64,000 nucleotides of DNA from Aliikangiella sp965214955 (lineage in GTDB: Bacteria > Pseudomonadota > Gammaproteobacteria > Enterobacterales > Kangiellaceae), in NCBI GenBank assembly GCA_965214955.1, contig CBDCCU010000009.1, positions 248,001-312,000 of the forward strand, read 5' to 3'. The position numbers and the translations under genes were made by a program. The notes beneath the pieces were generated by a model, which saw nothing but the letters and a program-made list of their open reading frames with translations, was not told the origin of the DNA and made no database searches. Positions 7,403-16,783 of the stretch are shown here, one piece after another (position 1 is the first letter of the stretch; the number at the start of each line of letters is the position of its first letter).

Positions 7403-8601
7403 ATTGGCAAATAAACCGCCAACATTAAAACGAGTACAATTGCGCCAATAAAAACAATTAAAATGGGCTCAATATAGTCAGAGAGTTTTTTAAGATCATA
7501 GTCAACTTGTTCTTCATAAAATAGTGCAACCTCATCGAGCATTTCATCTAGCTGTCCTGTTTCTTCACCAACTGAAATCATTTGTAGTGTAAGTCCAGAA
7601 AACATGCCACTGCGAGTAGCTACACGGGTTATTGATTCGCCTTTTTCAACACCAGTACGCATTTCTTGAATATGTTGCTTAACCCAAAGATTATCAACCA
7701 CTTCAGAAACGATATTTAATGAGGTAATTAGGGGGACACCAGAGCGGCTCATCATGGCAAAAGTTCGTGAAAAGCGCGCTAATAATGCGCGGTAAATAAT
7801 GTCACCAAAAATTGGGATCTTTAGCTTAAACTTATCCCACCATAAATTACCTTGCGGTGTTTTAATATAACGTGAAAACCCTATAAATGAGGCAATAATT
7901 AATGCTAATAGATGAGGCCAAAAGTTGACAAAAAAATCACTGGTTGCCATTAATATTTGAGTTGGTAATGGCAAGTCACCGGCATTAAAGCTGGCAAAAA
8001 GCTGTTTAAAACTAGGAATAACAAAAATATTAATAACAACAATTGCTGCCACAATGGATAATAAAACAAAGGTTGGGTAACGTGTAGCCGACTTTATCCT
8101 TTGTTTGGTTTTTTGCTCTAGCTCTAAGTAGTTAGCAATTTGCTGAAAAGATTCTTCTAGTCTGCCAGAGTTTTCACCCACATGAATTAAGCTAACATAC
8201 AGTGTTGAAAAAATATGATCGTGCCTTGCAAAAGCCGTTGCTAAATTAGTTCCTGCGTTAAGATCGGCAAAAATATCTTCAAGCGCTTTTTTTAGTACGG
8301 CTGAGTTTGTGGTTTCTAGTAACCCAGATATTGCCCGAGTAAGCGGAATACCTGCGCGTGTTAAACTATGCATTTGCCGACTGAACATTACTAGGTGGTT
8401 AATGTCTACTTTTTTAGAAGCAAATAAACCGCCAATATCTGTATCCATTACCGAAGATTTTTCTTCAGTTGCAACAATAGATACAGGAATAACACCTCTA
8501 CCAAGTAGGCGCTCTGCAACGGTTTCTTGGCTATCTGCCTCTAGGCTACCAGAAACAGTATTTCCTGATTTATTTTTGGCTTTGTATTCAAAAAGCGCCA
8601 A
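7372..8601 (-). CDS. mshG: MSHA platform protein MshG (GspF/PilC family)
   Basis: Inner-membrane platform of the pilus assembly motor, contacting the ATPase and the pilin pool. The 409-residue protein has two tandem T2SSF domains (each with a helical bundle such as MFSRQMHSLTRAGIPLTRAI and FSRTFAMMSRSGVPLITSL) and three membrane segments near residues 175-195, 222-242 and 380-400. The N-terminal MALFEYKAKNKSGNTVSG is typical of the family. It starts 10 bases after mshE. Confidence 0.93.
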   Translation of the reverse strand: MALFEYKAKNKSGNTVSGSLEADSQETVAERLLGRGVIPVSIVATEEKSSVMDTDIGGLFASKKVDINHLVMFSRQMHSLTRAGIPLTRAISGLLETTNSAVLKKALEDIFADLNAGTNLATAFARHDHIFSTLYVSLIHVGENSGRLEESFQQIANYLELEQKTKQRIKSATRYPTFVLLSIVAAIVVINIFVIPSFKQLFASFNAGDLPLPTQILMATSDFFVNFWPHLLALIIASFIGFSRYIKTPQGNLWWDKFKLKIPIFGDIIYRALLARFSRTFAMMSRSGVPLITSLNIVSEVVDNLWVKQHIQEMRTGVEKGESITRVATRSGMFSGLTLQMISVGEETGQLDEMLDEVALFYEEQVDYDLKKLSDYIEPILIVFIGAIVLVLMLAVYLPMWELTSRVRN

Positions 8602-8611
8602 ATTTTAACTC

Positions 8612-10312
8612 CTAGTTCTCAATTGATTCGCAAACGCGCAATACTTCTTCAACACTGGTAATTCCTTGTAATGCCAAGTTGATTGCTGATTCGCTTAATG
8701 GGGTAAAAAATTCAGACTTGCGAGCAAGTGTTGAAAATAGTGGGTAGTCTTTTTGACGAACTGCATCAAGCATTGCTTGATCGGGCAATAAAATTTCAAA
8801 AATGGCGGCACGACCAATATATCCTGTATTGTGACATTGAGTGCAACCTTTGCCCATTTTCCATTGGGTATTATTATCGACACTAGTGCTTTCTTTAGAA
8901 AGCCACTGAACTTCACTTTCGCTGGCTGTATAATCGGCAGAGCAAAAAGCGCAAATTCTTCTTACCAACCTTTGTGCAATGACACCGCGTAAGCCGCTAG
9001 CCAGTAGATAGTTTTCGGCTCCCATATCGGCTAAGCGAATAGCGGCAGATAATGTATCGTTTGTATGTAAAGTTGATAAAACTAAATGCCCAGTAACCGC
9101 TGCTCTTAAACCAATTTCTGCGGTTTCTTGATCGCGCATTTCACCCACTAAAATAATATCTGGATCTTGACGAAGCACCGCGCGTAAAACAGTAGCAAAA
9201 GATAACCCTATTTTATTATTAACCTGAACTTGGTTAACCCGCGAAAGTTTATATTCAACAGGATCTTCAATGGTAATAATCTTTTTTTCGGGGGCATTAA
9301 GTTCTGATAAAGCGGCATACAAGGTGGTTGTTTTACCACTTCCTGTTGGGCCTGTAACTAATATTAAGCCATGGGGAAAAGCCAATAGTTTTCTTATTTC
9401 ACGCAGTATTTTTGGCTCAATTCCTGTTTGTTCTAGCTTTAACAAACCCGAGCTTTGATCAAGCAAGCGCATTACAACTGATTCGCCATGTTGGACTGGC
9501 ATGGTTGATAAACGAATATCAACCTCATGGCCTCTGGCACGAATTCTAAAGCGACCATCTTGCGGTTTACGTTTTTCTGAAATATCTAATCCACACATAA
9601 GCTTTAGTCGTAATACTAAAGCGGGAACAATGCGTGTTTCTTTAATAATTTGTTCTTGTAAATGACCATCAACCCGCATTCTTACTCTTAGTACTCTTGC
9701 GTCTGGTTCAATATGAATATCAGAGGCTTTTAGTTGAATGGCTTGGTCAAATAAAGTTTGTAGAAGCTTGGCAACGGGCGCTTCTTCGTTTGAAACATTT
9801 TCATTTAAGCCTGGCAGATCAAAGCTGTCGTCTACTAGTTCATCTTCTAGCTCTTCGGCAAGTGAGGTTATTTCGCTTGATGACTGATATAAAGTGTCAA
9901 TATTGGTCAAAATATCAGACTCTACAGATACACAAAGTTTTATTTCTTTATCGAGCTTTTCTTGAAGATTATCAAACTTGTCTAAATCGGTAGGGTCGGC
10001 CATTACTACCAAGTAGTGTTCTGGTTTTTCGTCAATCACCAGTGCTCGATAACGGCGAGCATTCATTTCGCTGAGTTTTTGTGCGGCAGTAGTATTAATT
10101 TTAAAACGTATGAGATCAATATATTCAATTTGCAGTTGCTTGGCTAACAGCTTTAAAAGTTGTCGCTCTTCTACATAGCCTAAGCTGACTAACAGTTTAC
10201 CCAAGCGCATACGATTAGTTTTTTGCTCTGCAAGAGCATCTTCTAATTGTTTTTGAGTAATTATTTTATTATCAACCAGTAAATCGCCAAGGCGGACTCT
10301 TTTAAGTAGCAT
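8612..10312 (-). CDS. mshE: MSHA pilus extension ATPase MshE
   Basis: Hexameric secretion ATPase of the GspE/PilB family that drives pilin polymerisation. The N-terminal MshEN domain carries two c-di-GMP-binding RLGxxL...LxxxLxxQ motifs (about residues 7-30 and 36-59), so the motor is probably switched on by c-di-GMP, as shown for Vibrio MshE. In the first motif the usual Gly at the ninth position is Asn15. Walker A GPTGSGKT starts at residue 321; an Asp box (ITIEDPVEY), Walker B-like region (ILVGEMRDQETAE) and His box (HLVLSTLHTND) follow. A tetracysteine zinc site (CAFC and CTQC) is near the C-terminus. 566 residues, normal length. Confidence 0.95.
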   Translation of the reverse strand: MLLKRVRLGDLLVDNKIITQKQLEDALAEQKTNRMRLGKLLVSLGYVEERQLLKLLAKQLQIEYIDLIRFKINTTAAQKLSEMNARRYRALVIDEKPEHYLVVMADPTDLDKFDNLQEKLDKEIKLCVSVESDILTNIDTLYQSSSEITSLAEELEDELVDDSFDLPGLNENVSNEEAPVAKLLQTLFDQAIQLKASDIHIEPDARVLRVRMRVDGHLQEQIIKETRIVPALVLRLKLMCGLDISEKRKPQDGRFRIRARGHEVDIRLSTMPVQHGESVVMRLLDQSSGLLKLEQTGIEPKILREIRKLLAFPHGLILVTGPTGSGKTTTLYAALSELNAPEKKIITIEDPVEYKLSRVNQVQVNNKIGLSFATVLRAVLRQDPDIILVGEMRDQETAEIGLRAAVTGHLVLSTLHTNDTLSAAIRLADMGAENYLLASGLRGVIAQRLVRRICAFCSADYTASESEVQWLSKESTSVDNNTQWKMGKGCTQCHNTGYIGRAAIFEILLPDQAMLDAVRQKDYPLFSTLARKSEFFTPLSESAINLALQGITSVEEVLRVCESIEN

Positions 10313-10315
10313 AAT

Positions 10316-11428
10316 TTATCCTTGCAGTTGGTTGAGTTTATTTAAAACAAACTGGGTTTGTTTTTGATTAAGTGTTTTAAATGATAAAGCACGTTGATAA
10401 CTTGCTCTCGCATTTTTAACATCGCCAAGCGACTCTAAAGAGATACCCAGCGCCAAAAAAGCAGGTGACTTGTTGGCTAGTTGCGGAATAACTTTTTGAT
10501 AATCTTTTATTGCCGCTTGATGATTGTTTAAACGCTGATAAATGAGCGCGCGAGTATTTAAAATTTCATAAGCCGACTCAATTTTTGGGTGCTGGTTAAC
10601 AAAGTTAAGTGCCTGCTGGTATTGTTTTTTGCTTAAATAATAACGTGCAGCTACCGAATAAAAAGCATTTTGATTGGGAGAAATTGCAATTGCCTGCTTT
10701 AAACTGCTAGCAAGTTGTGTAGAATTATTTTTCCATTGATATTGAATAAGTGTTAAACGCGCTTTATCAAAATTGGGATGCTTTGTTAATAATTGCTCTA
10801 GTTGATTAATCGCCAACTTGGTTCCTTGTTGTTTTTCATTATTGATTATTTGTGCTAACTGGCTTTGCAGTTGTGTTGTGCTAGAGCGTACTTTAACTGG
10901 CGTTTGCGAGGGCAGTTTTGAATTGTTATCTAAACTGCTGTTTGCCACTGTTTTGGTTTTTTTATCAACCTTTTTAGTCAATAAAGTTTGGCTTTTTTCT
11001 GATTGAGCTTGTTTATTAGTAGTGGCTTTTGGCTTTATTAGCACCGTGCTATTATTTTTTTTAGCATTATCTTTATGGGTAATTAACTGACTTGCAGAAT
11101 TAATAGCAATAGGTTTGGGTTCAGCGGTTTTTTGAGTAAGGGTTTTGTTAGTTGTATTTTGATTTTTTTTAGGCGCTCCATTAGCCTCATTAGATACTGG
11201 GCTATCTAGTATTTGAGACTGCTGAGCTACTGGTATTTTTGGCAAGGTATTTAACGGTGCAGATTTTTGATTAAACCAAAACCAAGCAGCAGCTAAAATA
11301 ATTAATAGGGCTGTTATTAATATGTAGGTTAATGGCAGTCGATTTTTTTGCACAGCCTCAAGTGAAAGTTTTTGCTCATTAACTTGATTTTTTTCAAGAT
11401 CATTTAAAACTTGATTCACTAAACTCAT
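10316..11428 (-). CDS. mshN: MSHA biogenesis protein MshN (TPR protein)
   Basis: Inner-membrane protein with a short cytoplasmic N-terminus (MSLVNQVLNDLEKN), one membrane segment (about residues 33-53), a long Lys/Asn/Thr-rich linker and C-terminal tetratricopeptide repeats (for example LINTRALIYQRLNNHQAAIKDY-like and FLALGISLESLGDVKNARAS units). TPR domains usually hold partner proteins; the MshN role in assembly is not known in detail. ATG 11428 overlaps the mshM stop (ATGA) and is preferred over an upstream TTG. Confidence 0.85.
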   Translation of the reverse strand: MSLVNQVLNDLEKNQVNEQKLSLEAVQKNRLPLTYILITALLIILAAAWFWFNQKSAPLNTLPKIPVAQQSQILDSPVSNEANGAPKKNQNTTNKTLTQKTAEPKPIAINSASQLITHKDNAKKNNSTVLIKPKATTNKQAQSEKSQTLLTKKVDKKTKTVANSSLDNNSKLPSQTPVKVRSSTTQLQSQLAQIINNEKQQGTKLAINQLEQLLTKHPNFDKARLTLIQYQWKNNSTQLASSLKQAIAISPNQNAFYSVAARYYLSKKQYQQALNFVNQHPKIESAYEILNTRALIYQRLNNHQAAIKDYQKVIPQLANKSPAFLALGISLESLGDVKNARASYQRALSFKTLNQKQTQFVLNKLNQLQG

Positions 11429-12321
11429 GGCAACATCCAAAGCGCCATAGCGGAGCTGCTAGCTAAAAGCGCAGTGCTGGTTATTATAAATGTTAAATTA
11501 TCTTGGACTTTGGTTTTAATATAATCGGTATCTTTTGCCGCTCGTAAAATATTTAATGCATTAATTTTTGTTTTGTTCTGACCATAAGCTAACAACAATG
11601 CTTTATGGCATAAAATATTAATTAGTCTTGGAATGCCTTTTGAGTAAAAAGCAATTAAATAGCTTGCTGGTTGAGTTAATTTAATGGTTTTTTTGGTGGC
11701 GGTTTTTAAGCGTGATTGTATATATTGCCTAATTTGAGTTTGACTAAGAGGCTTTAAGTGATAACTAAAAGCAATGCGTTGATTCACTTGTCGTAATTGA
11801 GTTTGATTAAGCTTTTTGTTGAGTTCTGGTTGACCAAAAATAACAATTTGTAATAGCTTTTGAAATTGAGTTTCTAAGTTAGTAAAAAGTCTTAAAGTTT
11901 CAAAGCCGTCATTATCGAGCAACTGAGCTTCATCTATTAATAAAATTACCGAACCTTTTTGTTTATTTAAATTTAGCAGCCGGGTTTGAATTCGGCTACT
12001 TAACTGATCGTCACGGCAATTTGCATTAATTTTTATGCCCAGCTCTTTAGCTAGTGCAAATTTAAGTTCTCTTGAATTTAATTTGGGATAAGGAATGTAA
12101 GCTAGGGTTCTTTTGTTTTGTAAAGCAGTGATAAAAAGTCGGCATAACATAGTTTTGCCTGTACCTACTTCGCCAACAATTTTTATTAAGCTTTCGCCAG
12201 AATTGATTGCAAATTTTAGTACATTAAGTGCTTCGGTGTGGGTTGGTGTGGCACAATAAAATTCAGTATCCGGTGTTAATCCGAATGGTAAGCGTTTCAT
12301 GCCAAACCGATAGAGATACAT
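11425..12321 (-). CDS. mshM: MSHA biogenesis ATPase MshM (ExeA/GspA family)
   Basis: AAA+ type ATPase related to ExeA, which helps to place the secretin in the envelope. The 298-residue product has Walker A GEVGTGKT (residues 50-57), Walker B VILLIDEAQLL, and a sensor region (GIPRLINILCHKALL) typical of ExeA proteins. A C-terminal hydrophobic segment (last 20 residues) suggests membrane attachment; the peptidoglycan-binding domain of ExeA is absent. Lies between mshL and mshN as in other MSHA loci. Confidence 0.9.
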   Translation of the reverse strand: MYLYRFGMKRLPFGLTPDTEFYCATPTHTEALNVLKFAINSGESLIKIVGEVGTGKTMLCRLFITALQNKRTLAYIPYPKLNSRELKFALAKELGIKINANCRDDQLSSRIQTRLLNLNKQKGSVILLIDEAQLLDNDGFETLRLFTNLETQFQKLLQIVIFGQPELNKKLNQTQLRQVNQRIAFSYHLKPLSQTQIRQYIQSRLKTATKKTIKLTQPASYLIAFYSKGIPRLINILCHKALLLAYGQNKTKINALNILRAAKDTDYIKTKVQDNLTFIITSTALLASSSAMALWMLP

Positions 12322-12339
12322 CCTTAATTAAAACCAAGT

Positions 12340-13968
12340 TTAAAATTGACCAAATCGATCATGAGTTTTTTCGATATCATTTTGAAAAGTATTGTAATCC
12401 ACAACACTCGCTTTTAATAAAATAACCAGCTCACTCTTAACTCTAATATCGCGAGTTTGGCTAAATATTCCGCCAACCATAGGAATATCACCTAAAACAG
12501 GAATAGATGAGTCTTCTTTTTGTACTCTTGTTTGCATTAGCCCTCCAATAACAATCACTTGTTTATCTTTAGCTTTTACAATGCTGTCAGACTCTCTAAC
12601 ATTAGAAAGGGCTAAGGGTAGAGTAAATTCATCTTGTCCTAAAGTGATAGTTTTTTGCTGATCATCCACTTCGCTAATAATTGGGTGAATATGTAAAATG
12701 ATGTCGCCTTTGTCATTAATTTGCGGGGTAACATCTAAAGAGATCCCCGAGAAAAAAGGTGTTAAGGTAACATTGGGTGTAGTAGAGGTACTTGTGCCAG
12801 TAACGGTTGTGGTTGAAACGTTGGTGACAAAAAACTCATCACTACCAACTTTAATAATAGCTTTTTGATTATTAACGGTTGAAACTCTTGGTGAAGAAAG
12901 CACTTGTACATCACCTTGAGTTTGTAACAAGTCGATTGCTGCGTCAAAATTTTCACCTTGATAAAGCGCTGAAAATACACCATTAATGTTGGTTGGTGAA
13001 TTTTCAGTAGATAGTGTTTGACCCGTTTGCCCAAAGGTAAAAACATCACCACTATTAACGGTGTTTATTTTTCGCCAATCAATACCAGCTTGAAAACTCT
13101 CGTTTAAACTCACTTCAATAATTTTTGCTTCTAAAATAACTTGGCGATTAATGCCTCGCTGAGTAAAACCTAAGTATTCTTGAATAATTTTTTGCGTGTT
13201 GGGTAGGGCTTTTACCATAACAATGCCAGCCTGAGGGCTTACAACGATATTAGCTTTTTCTTCATCCTTAATAATTAAGGCTAAACTTTGCTGTAACTCG
13301 CTCCAAAAATTAGCGCTACTTTCTGTTTTTAATTCTGATGCAACAATTTGATTAACGGTGTTTCCATTATTGTTATTACCGTTATTAGTATTATTGTTGT
13401 TTCCACTTGCTTGGTTATTATTATTGTTATTGGCAGCAACGGCTTGCCCTGCAACTTTTGTTTGTGATTTTCCTTCTCGTTTAATATTTAAATAATTAAC
13501 TGGATAAATACGAGTAAGAGATTCAGCCGAAGAAACAAAAAATAAATTCCCTTGCTTTTCAACCATTAAAGGATAAATTTTTTCTAAAGAAGCAAGCACC
13601 TCACTTATTGTAACTTCTTTAAGTTGTAGAGAGATTTTTGTATTAACATCGGGATTTACAACCATGTTGTATGGTGTTCCATCAACCAAGCCGAGTAAAA
13701 AGCTTCGGGCATCAATATTTTTTACCGAGAGATCGAAACGTTCTTCAACAATTGAGGGTTCATCAATAGTGACATTGGGTATTAGCGAGTCAAAAATTTC
13801 ATCATTTGATGGTGCTTTTGCGCTATTTTTATTTGATTCAGCTACCGCCTGCATAGTTTGTTTGGCTAAAGAGGTTTCTTTAGCTTTTTCGTGGTTAAAA
13901 GTTTGGCAACTTTGTAAAAGGGAAGCTGCTAAAAATATTGCGATAACTTTAGTTGATGAGTTTTGCAT
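12340..13968 (-). CDS. mshL: MSHA outer-membrane secretin MshL
   Basis: Secretin forming the outer-membrane pore for the pilus. Lipoprotein signal with lipobox LLQSC (Cys21), an N-terminal STN-like domain (about 75-150), secretin N-domains and a C-terminal beta-barrel domain ending with VLGDIPMVGGIFS, the secretin signature. Residues near 175-205 are an Asn-rich linker of roughly 30 residues made of AAT/AAC codons, inside an N-domain, where many secretins carry low-complexity inserts. 542 residues, normal for MshL. Confidence 0.93.
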   Translation of the reverse strand: MQNSSTKVIAIFLAASLLQSCQTFNHEKAKETSLAKQTMQAVAESNKNSAKAPSNDEIFDSLIPNVTIDEPSIVEERFDLSVKNIDARSFLLGLVDGTPYNMVVNPDVNTKISLQLKEVTISEVLASLEKIYPLMVEKQGNLFFVSSAESLTRIYPVNYLNIKREGKSQTKVAGQAVAANNNNNNQASGNNNNTNNGNNNNGNTVNQIVASELKTESSANFWSELQQSLALIIKDEEKANIVVSPQAGIVMVKALPNTQKIIQEYLGFTQRGINRQVILEAKIIEVSLNESFQAGIDWRKINTVNSGDVFTFGQTGQTLSTENSPTNINGVFSALYQGENFDAAIDLLQTQGDVQVLSSPRVSTVNNQKAIIKVGSDEFFVTNVSTTTVTGTSTSTTPNVTLTPFFSGISLDVTPQINDKGDIILHIHPIISEVDDQQKTITLGQDEFTLPLALSNVRESDSIVKAKDKQVIVIGGLMQTRVQKEDSSIPVLGDIPMVGGIFSQTRDIRVKSELVILLKASVVDYNTFQNDIEKTHDRFGQF

Positions 13969-13970
13969 AG

Positions 13971-14306
13971 TTATTGGCTTCTTAGTTTGGCAAAAAGTGA
14001 TAAAACACGACTTCCTTTGTCGTTATTTAGTCGCACGCTAGAGCGGGTGATTTTAACAATTCGACTATCACGATAGTAGTCGCCTTTTTTATAAAGTTTT
14101 CCTTCGAGAACAGCAAAGTATTGATTGCCTTTTTTTATTATTCCCGTGAGTGGTTGTTTAATATTGGTTGGCTGGGTTTGCTTGGGCGCCGCTTTAGGTT
14201 TGAAATACAATGGTTTGGTTGGATCTTTGGCTAATAGATTGATAGAAAAGCTTGCTAAAGCACCTGTAAGCAATAGTGTTTTAGTTATTTTTATTAATTG
14301 GCTCAT
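13971..14306 (-). CDS. mshK: MSHA biogenesis protein MshK (PilP-like)
   Basis: Small periplasmic protein thought to link the inner-membrane alignment complex to the secretin. From ATG 14306 the 111-residue product has a cleavable signal peptide (cut near LLAKDP) and then the DPTKPL motif and a basic beta-rich domain, as in MshK/PilP/GspC. The ATG lies two bases past the TAA of mshJ and just before mshL, so translation is likely coupled along the operon. Confidence 0.8.
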   Translation of the reverse strand: MSQLIKITKTLLLTGALASFSINLLAKDPTKPLYFKPKAAPKQTQPTNIKQPLTGIIKKGNQYFAVLEGKLYKKGDYYRDSRIVKITRSSVRLNNDKGSRVLSLFAKLRSQ

Positions 14307-14307
14307 G

Positions 14308-14970
14308 TTATCCCCCAATCCATTTTTTATCAAAGCTTAGGGTCGAAACGGATAAATTTATTGCTGATTTAGGATAATTTTCTACCTTAAAGTTAAAGCG
14401 ATCAAAAGCAACTTTTTGCGGCATATTTTCTAGCTGCACTAAAAGATCTTGGCTGCTGCTAAAACTGCCCATTAGGGTAATATCAATAGTGTGGCGATAT
14501 AACTGAATAAAGTTTTCAGCGTTTTTGCTATCTTTAGGCTCATTAAAAACAGGGGTTGGTGGTTGTTTATTTAAAGCGACAAGCTCTAAATTTTTAGTCG
14601 TTGCAATAATATGCTCTAACACCTTGGTCATTTCATTTGGAGAAACCAAATTCATGGTTTTTTCGGCTAATTTTTGTTTGGCAAGATTCGTTTTTTCCTT
14701 TAGTGATTTTAGCTGTATCACCAAAGGATTATTTTTATGTTCAGCAATACTTTTATTTAAAGTGCTTTGGGCTTCAACAATCTGTAAAATTTGTTGCTCG
14801 GTTTGAGCTATTTTATCTTGGTATAATTTAATATCATTACTAGTGGGTGTAAGCCATAGCAGATCAATTATTAAAGCAATAATTAGAGTGCCTGCAAAAG
14901 TTAACAGTAATCTTAGTCTTAATTCTAGTGTATTAAACTTTTGAGAGACTTGTTGAAATTGGTTACTCAT
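14308..14970 (-). CDS. mshJ: MSHA biogenesis protein MshJ (PilO-like)
   Basis: PilO-type inner-membrane alignment protein: short cytoplasmic N-terminus, one membrane helix (about 20-42), a coiled coil (about 50-105, Lys/Gln/Glu-rich) and a ferredoxin-like periplasmic domain including GSFSSSQDLLVQLENMPQ, typical of PilO. ATG 14970 has GGAG at proper distance; the in-frame ATG 15 bases upstream does not. The start overlaps the end of the PilN-like gene by eight bases. Confidence 0.85.
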   Translation of the reverse strand: MSNQFQQVSQKFNTLELRLRLLLTFAGTLIIALIIDLLWLTPTSNDIKLYQDKIAQTEQQILQIVEAQSTLNKSIAEHKNNPLVIQLKSLKEKTNLAKQKLAEKTMNLVSPNEMTKVLEHIIATTKNLELVALNKQPPTPVFNEPKDSKNAENFIQLYRHTIDITLMGSFSSSQDLLVQLENMPQKVAFDRFNFKVENYPKSAINLSVSTLSFDKKWIGG

Positions 14971-15562
14971 TAATTTTTCTCCCATTTATTAAAGAAAAAT
15001 CAATAATGTTTTTATTGGTATTATTTTGCTTTAGGCTAAGCTCATCAAATGCACGGTTGAGCGTATCATGTTCTTTGAGGTTAGAGACATAATCTGGTAT
15101 AGCATCACGATGTGTAGACGAACCATATAAGCTTAAATTAATTGGGTCTATGGCAATTTCGGTTAACCAAATTTGCTGTATTTTTTGTTTGGTTAATGCG
15201 GTTAAAACGTGGCTAAATTTAAATGGATTAGCTTCATCGTCGGATATATTTAATGCGGCAAAAGCTTTTTGATATTGGTTATAACGCTTTTGATAAGACT
15301 GTATCTCAGCTTCTAGTGGAATGGCTTTTCTTCTGTTTGCCAAACCTTTTTGAAGCTCGGATGTTTGTTTTACAATTTGATCATACTGTTGTTTTTTCTG
15401 AGCTGCTTGCTCCATTATATTTGTTAGTTGTGAGATCTGAACACTGCCTAATATAATTAATACAACGATAACGGTGGTAACAAATAATATTGCAAACTTT
15501 AAATCAAAACTAAGAGGCTTTGGACGATATTCTTCAAAATAAAAGTTAACTAGTTGCATCAT
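14963..15562 (-). CDS. MSHA biogenesis protein, PilN-like (MshI2 type)
   Basis: PilN-type inner-membrane protein of 199 residues: the N-terminus MMQLVNFYFEEYRPK resembles the PilN cytoplasmic tail that binds PilM-like partners, followed by a membrane helix (about 23-45), a coiled coil and a periplasmic domain. In some MSHA loci this is annotated as a second MshI; here mshI (PilM-like) and this PilN-like gene are adjacent and overlap at TAATG, matching the pilM-pilN-pilO order. Confidence 0.8.
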   Translation of the reverse strand: MMQLVNFYFEEYRPKPLSFDLKFAILFVTTVIVVLIILGSVQISQLTNIMEQAAQKKQQYDQIVKQTSELQKGLANRRKAIPLEAEIQSYQKRYNQYQKAFAALNISDDEANPFKFSHVLTALTKQKIQQIWLTEIAIDPINLSLYGSSTHRDAIPDYVSNLKEHDTLNRAFDELSLKQNNTNKNIIDFSLINGRKINE

Positions 15563-16473
15563 TAACTTTCCTGCCTACTAGCTGCACCAATTTCAGCTAA
15601 GTTAGCTTGACGCTTAGCTTTAGATGAGAGAGTAACATCGGCACTAACCCATTCAACTGGAATATCGGTGATCTGTTGCATAGATGAAATTAGTTTGTCA
15701 GAAGTATTATTTTTTTGCAGCAATATTTTGTCCAAAGGCCTACGAAACACTTGGCTAACAACATAATCGAGAGAGCGCTGAGTTTCTAACCAAAAAAGCT
15801 CTTCTTTGTCTTCGCTATCTAATACAAATTCACCTTCTTGGGCGGGTAGAGGTATAAATTGACCTTTTTTAGTTCTGCTGAAACAAAGTTTACCATTATT
15901 ATAAAAGTTAAAGATCAGTCCCTCACTGTTTTCACCTACAAAGCCAACATATTGATGCTCTTCTAGTTGCGGTTTAAAGGCGTTGCCTAGCGATAGCTCT
16001 TCTATTTCTATTGAGTCTAGCAGTAGTCCCGATTTTTTGCTGACTTCAATAAGAAGCTCAGTAAATGCCTTATTAACGGCAATGGCAACGAGCTGGTTGT
16101 TTTGTTTGTCAGGGTGGTTTGGCTGATAAAATGAGGTAAGAAGTTCATTAATGGGCTGCTCTACAAGATCTTTTAACAGCCACTTTACCGCTTCGTGCAG
16201 TTCTGAAGCCTCGGTGTTAGGTTTGTCGATGATGTGAGATTCGTATAAGTCACTACCTAGAACCCAGCGGCATTGAGTGTTTCGCGCTGAAAAGCTTTTT
16301 ACCGTATTTAAAAATTGCTCTGCTAGAGTGCTGTGATCAGTATATAAAAACTGCTCGGTAAGAATAAGTTTTATTGGTGATATCTTTCGGTCAAATAAAT
16401 AAACACGACACTGCTGGTTTTGCAGAGAAGCTATAATAATTTTTGAGCTGTGTTTTTTCTTAAATAACGTCAC
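15562..16473 (-). CDS. mshI: MSHA biogenesis protein MshI (PilM-like)
   Basis: Cytoplasmic actin-fold protein related to PilM and the cytoplasmic part of GspL, which joins the ATPase to the inner-membrane complex. The 303-residue sequence has the EAVKWLLKDLVEQPINELLTSFY region and a two-lobe layout as expected. It is the first gene of the msh cluster on the minus strand; no mshH precedes it. The 310-base gap upstream, shared with the divergent cytochrome gene, probably holds the operon promoter. Confidence 0.82.
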   Translation of the reverse strand: MTLFKKKHSSKIIIASLQNQQCRVYLFDRKISPIKLILTEQFLYTDHSTLAEQFLNTVKSFSARNTQCRWVLGSDLYESHIIDKPNTEASELHEAVKWLLKDLVEQPINELLTSFYQPNHPDKQNNQLVAIAVNKAFTELLIEVSKKSGLLLDSIEIEELSLGNAFKPQLEEHQYVGFVGENSEGLIFNFYNNGKLCFSRTKKGQFIPLPAQEGEFVLDSEDKEELFWLETQRSLDYVVSQVFRRPLDKILLQKNNTSDKLISSMQQITDIPVEWVSADVTLSSKAKRQANLAEIGAASRQES

Positions 16474-16783
16474 TTTTTATCGCTTTGTTGTCGAAGAGCT
16501 TGTTTTTTATCAATAAATACTAATTATAATTTTTAATGATAGAAAGAGTTTACCTTATACTGATAAAAAAACTAGGGTAATCAATTGAAAAACCCATTGA
16601 AAAACAGTGCTCTTTGGTTAAAAAGTGCTTTAATTGAACTTGTTTAGCACTAATTTCTGGCAAATTTAGGTTGATTTGCTTCATACCACATTAGAAGTTG
16701 GTTATAATCGAGCCCGATTTTTATTAAGTGGCTTTGTTTTTAAGGTTAAAGCAGGGTTTTTAGAACTTTAGGAGTTCCTGATA
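16474..16783. promoter_or_regulatory. Divergent promoter region between mshI and cytochrome c5 genes
   Basis: A 310-base AT-rich gap with no gene. On the plus strand TATAAT at 16703-16708 is a plausible -10 box about 75 bases before the cytochrome start. On the minus strand, AT-rich boxes such as TATAAT near 16532-16537 could serve the msh operon. No clear operator for a known regulator was recognised. Confidence 0.45.

Noticed and set aside
9270..9993. Plus-strand reading frames of 60-100 codons inside mshE
   Set aside because: They lie antisense to a conserved ATPase gene, have no ribosome binding site and no recognisable protein features. The same holds for antisense frames in putA, the BNR gene, ahpF and the M28 gene.
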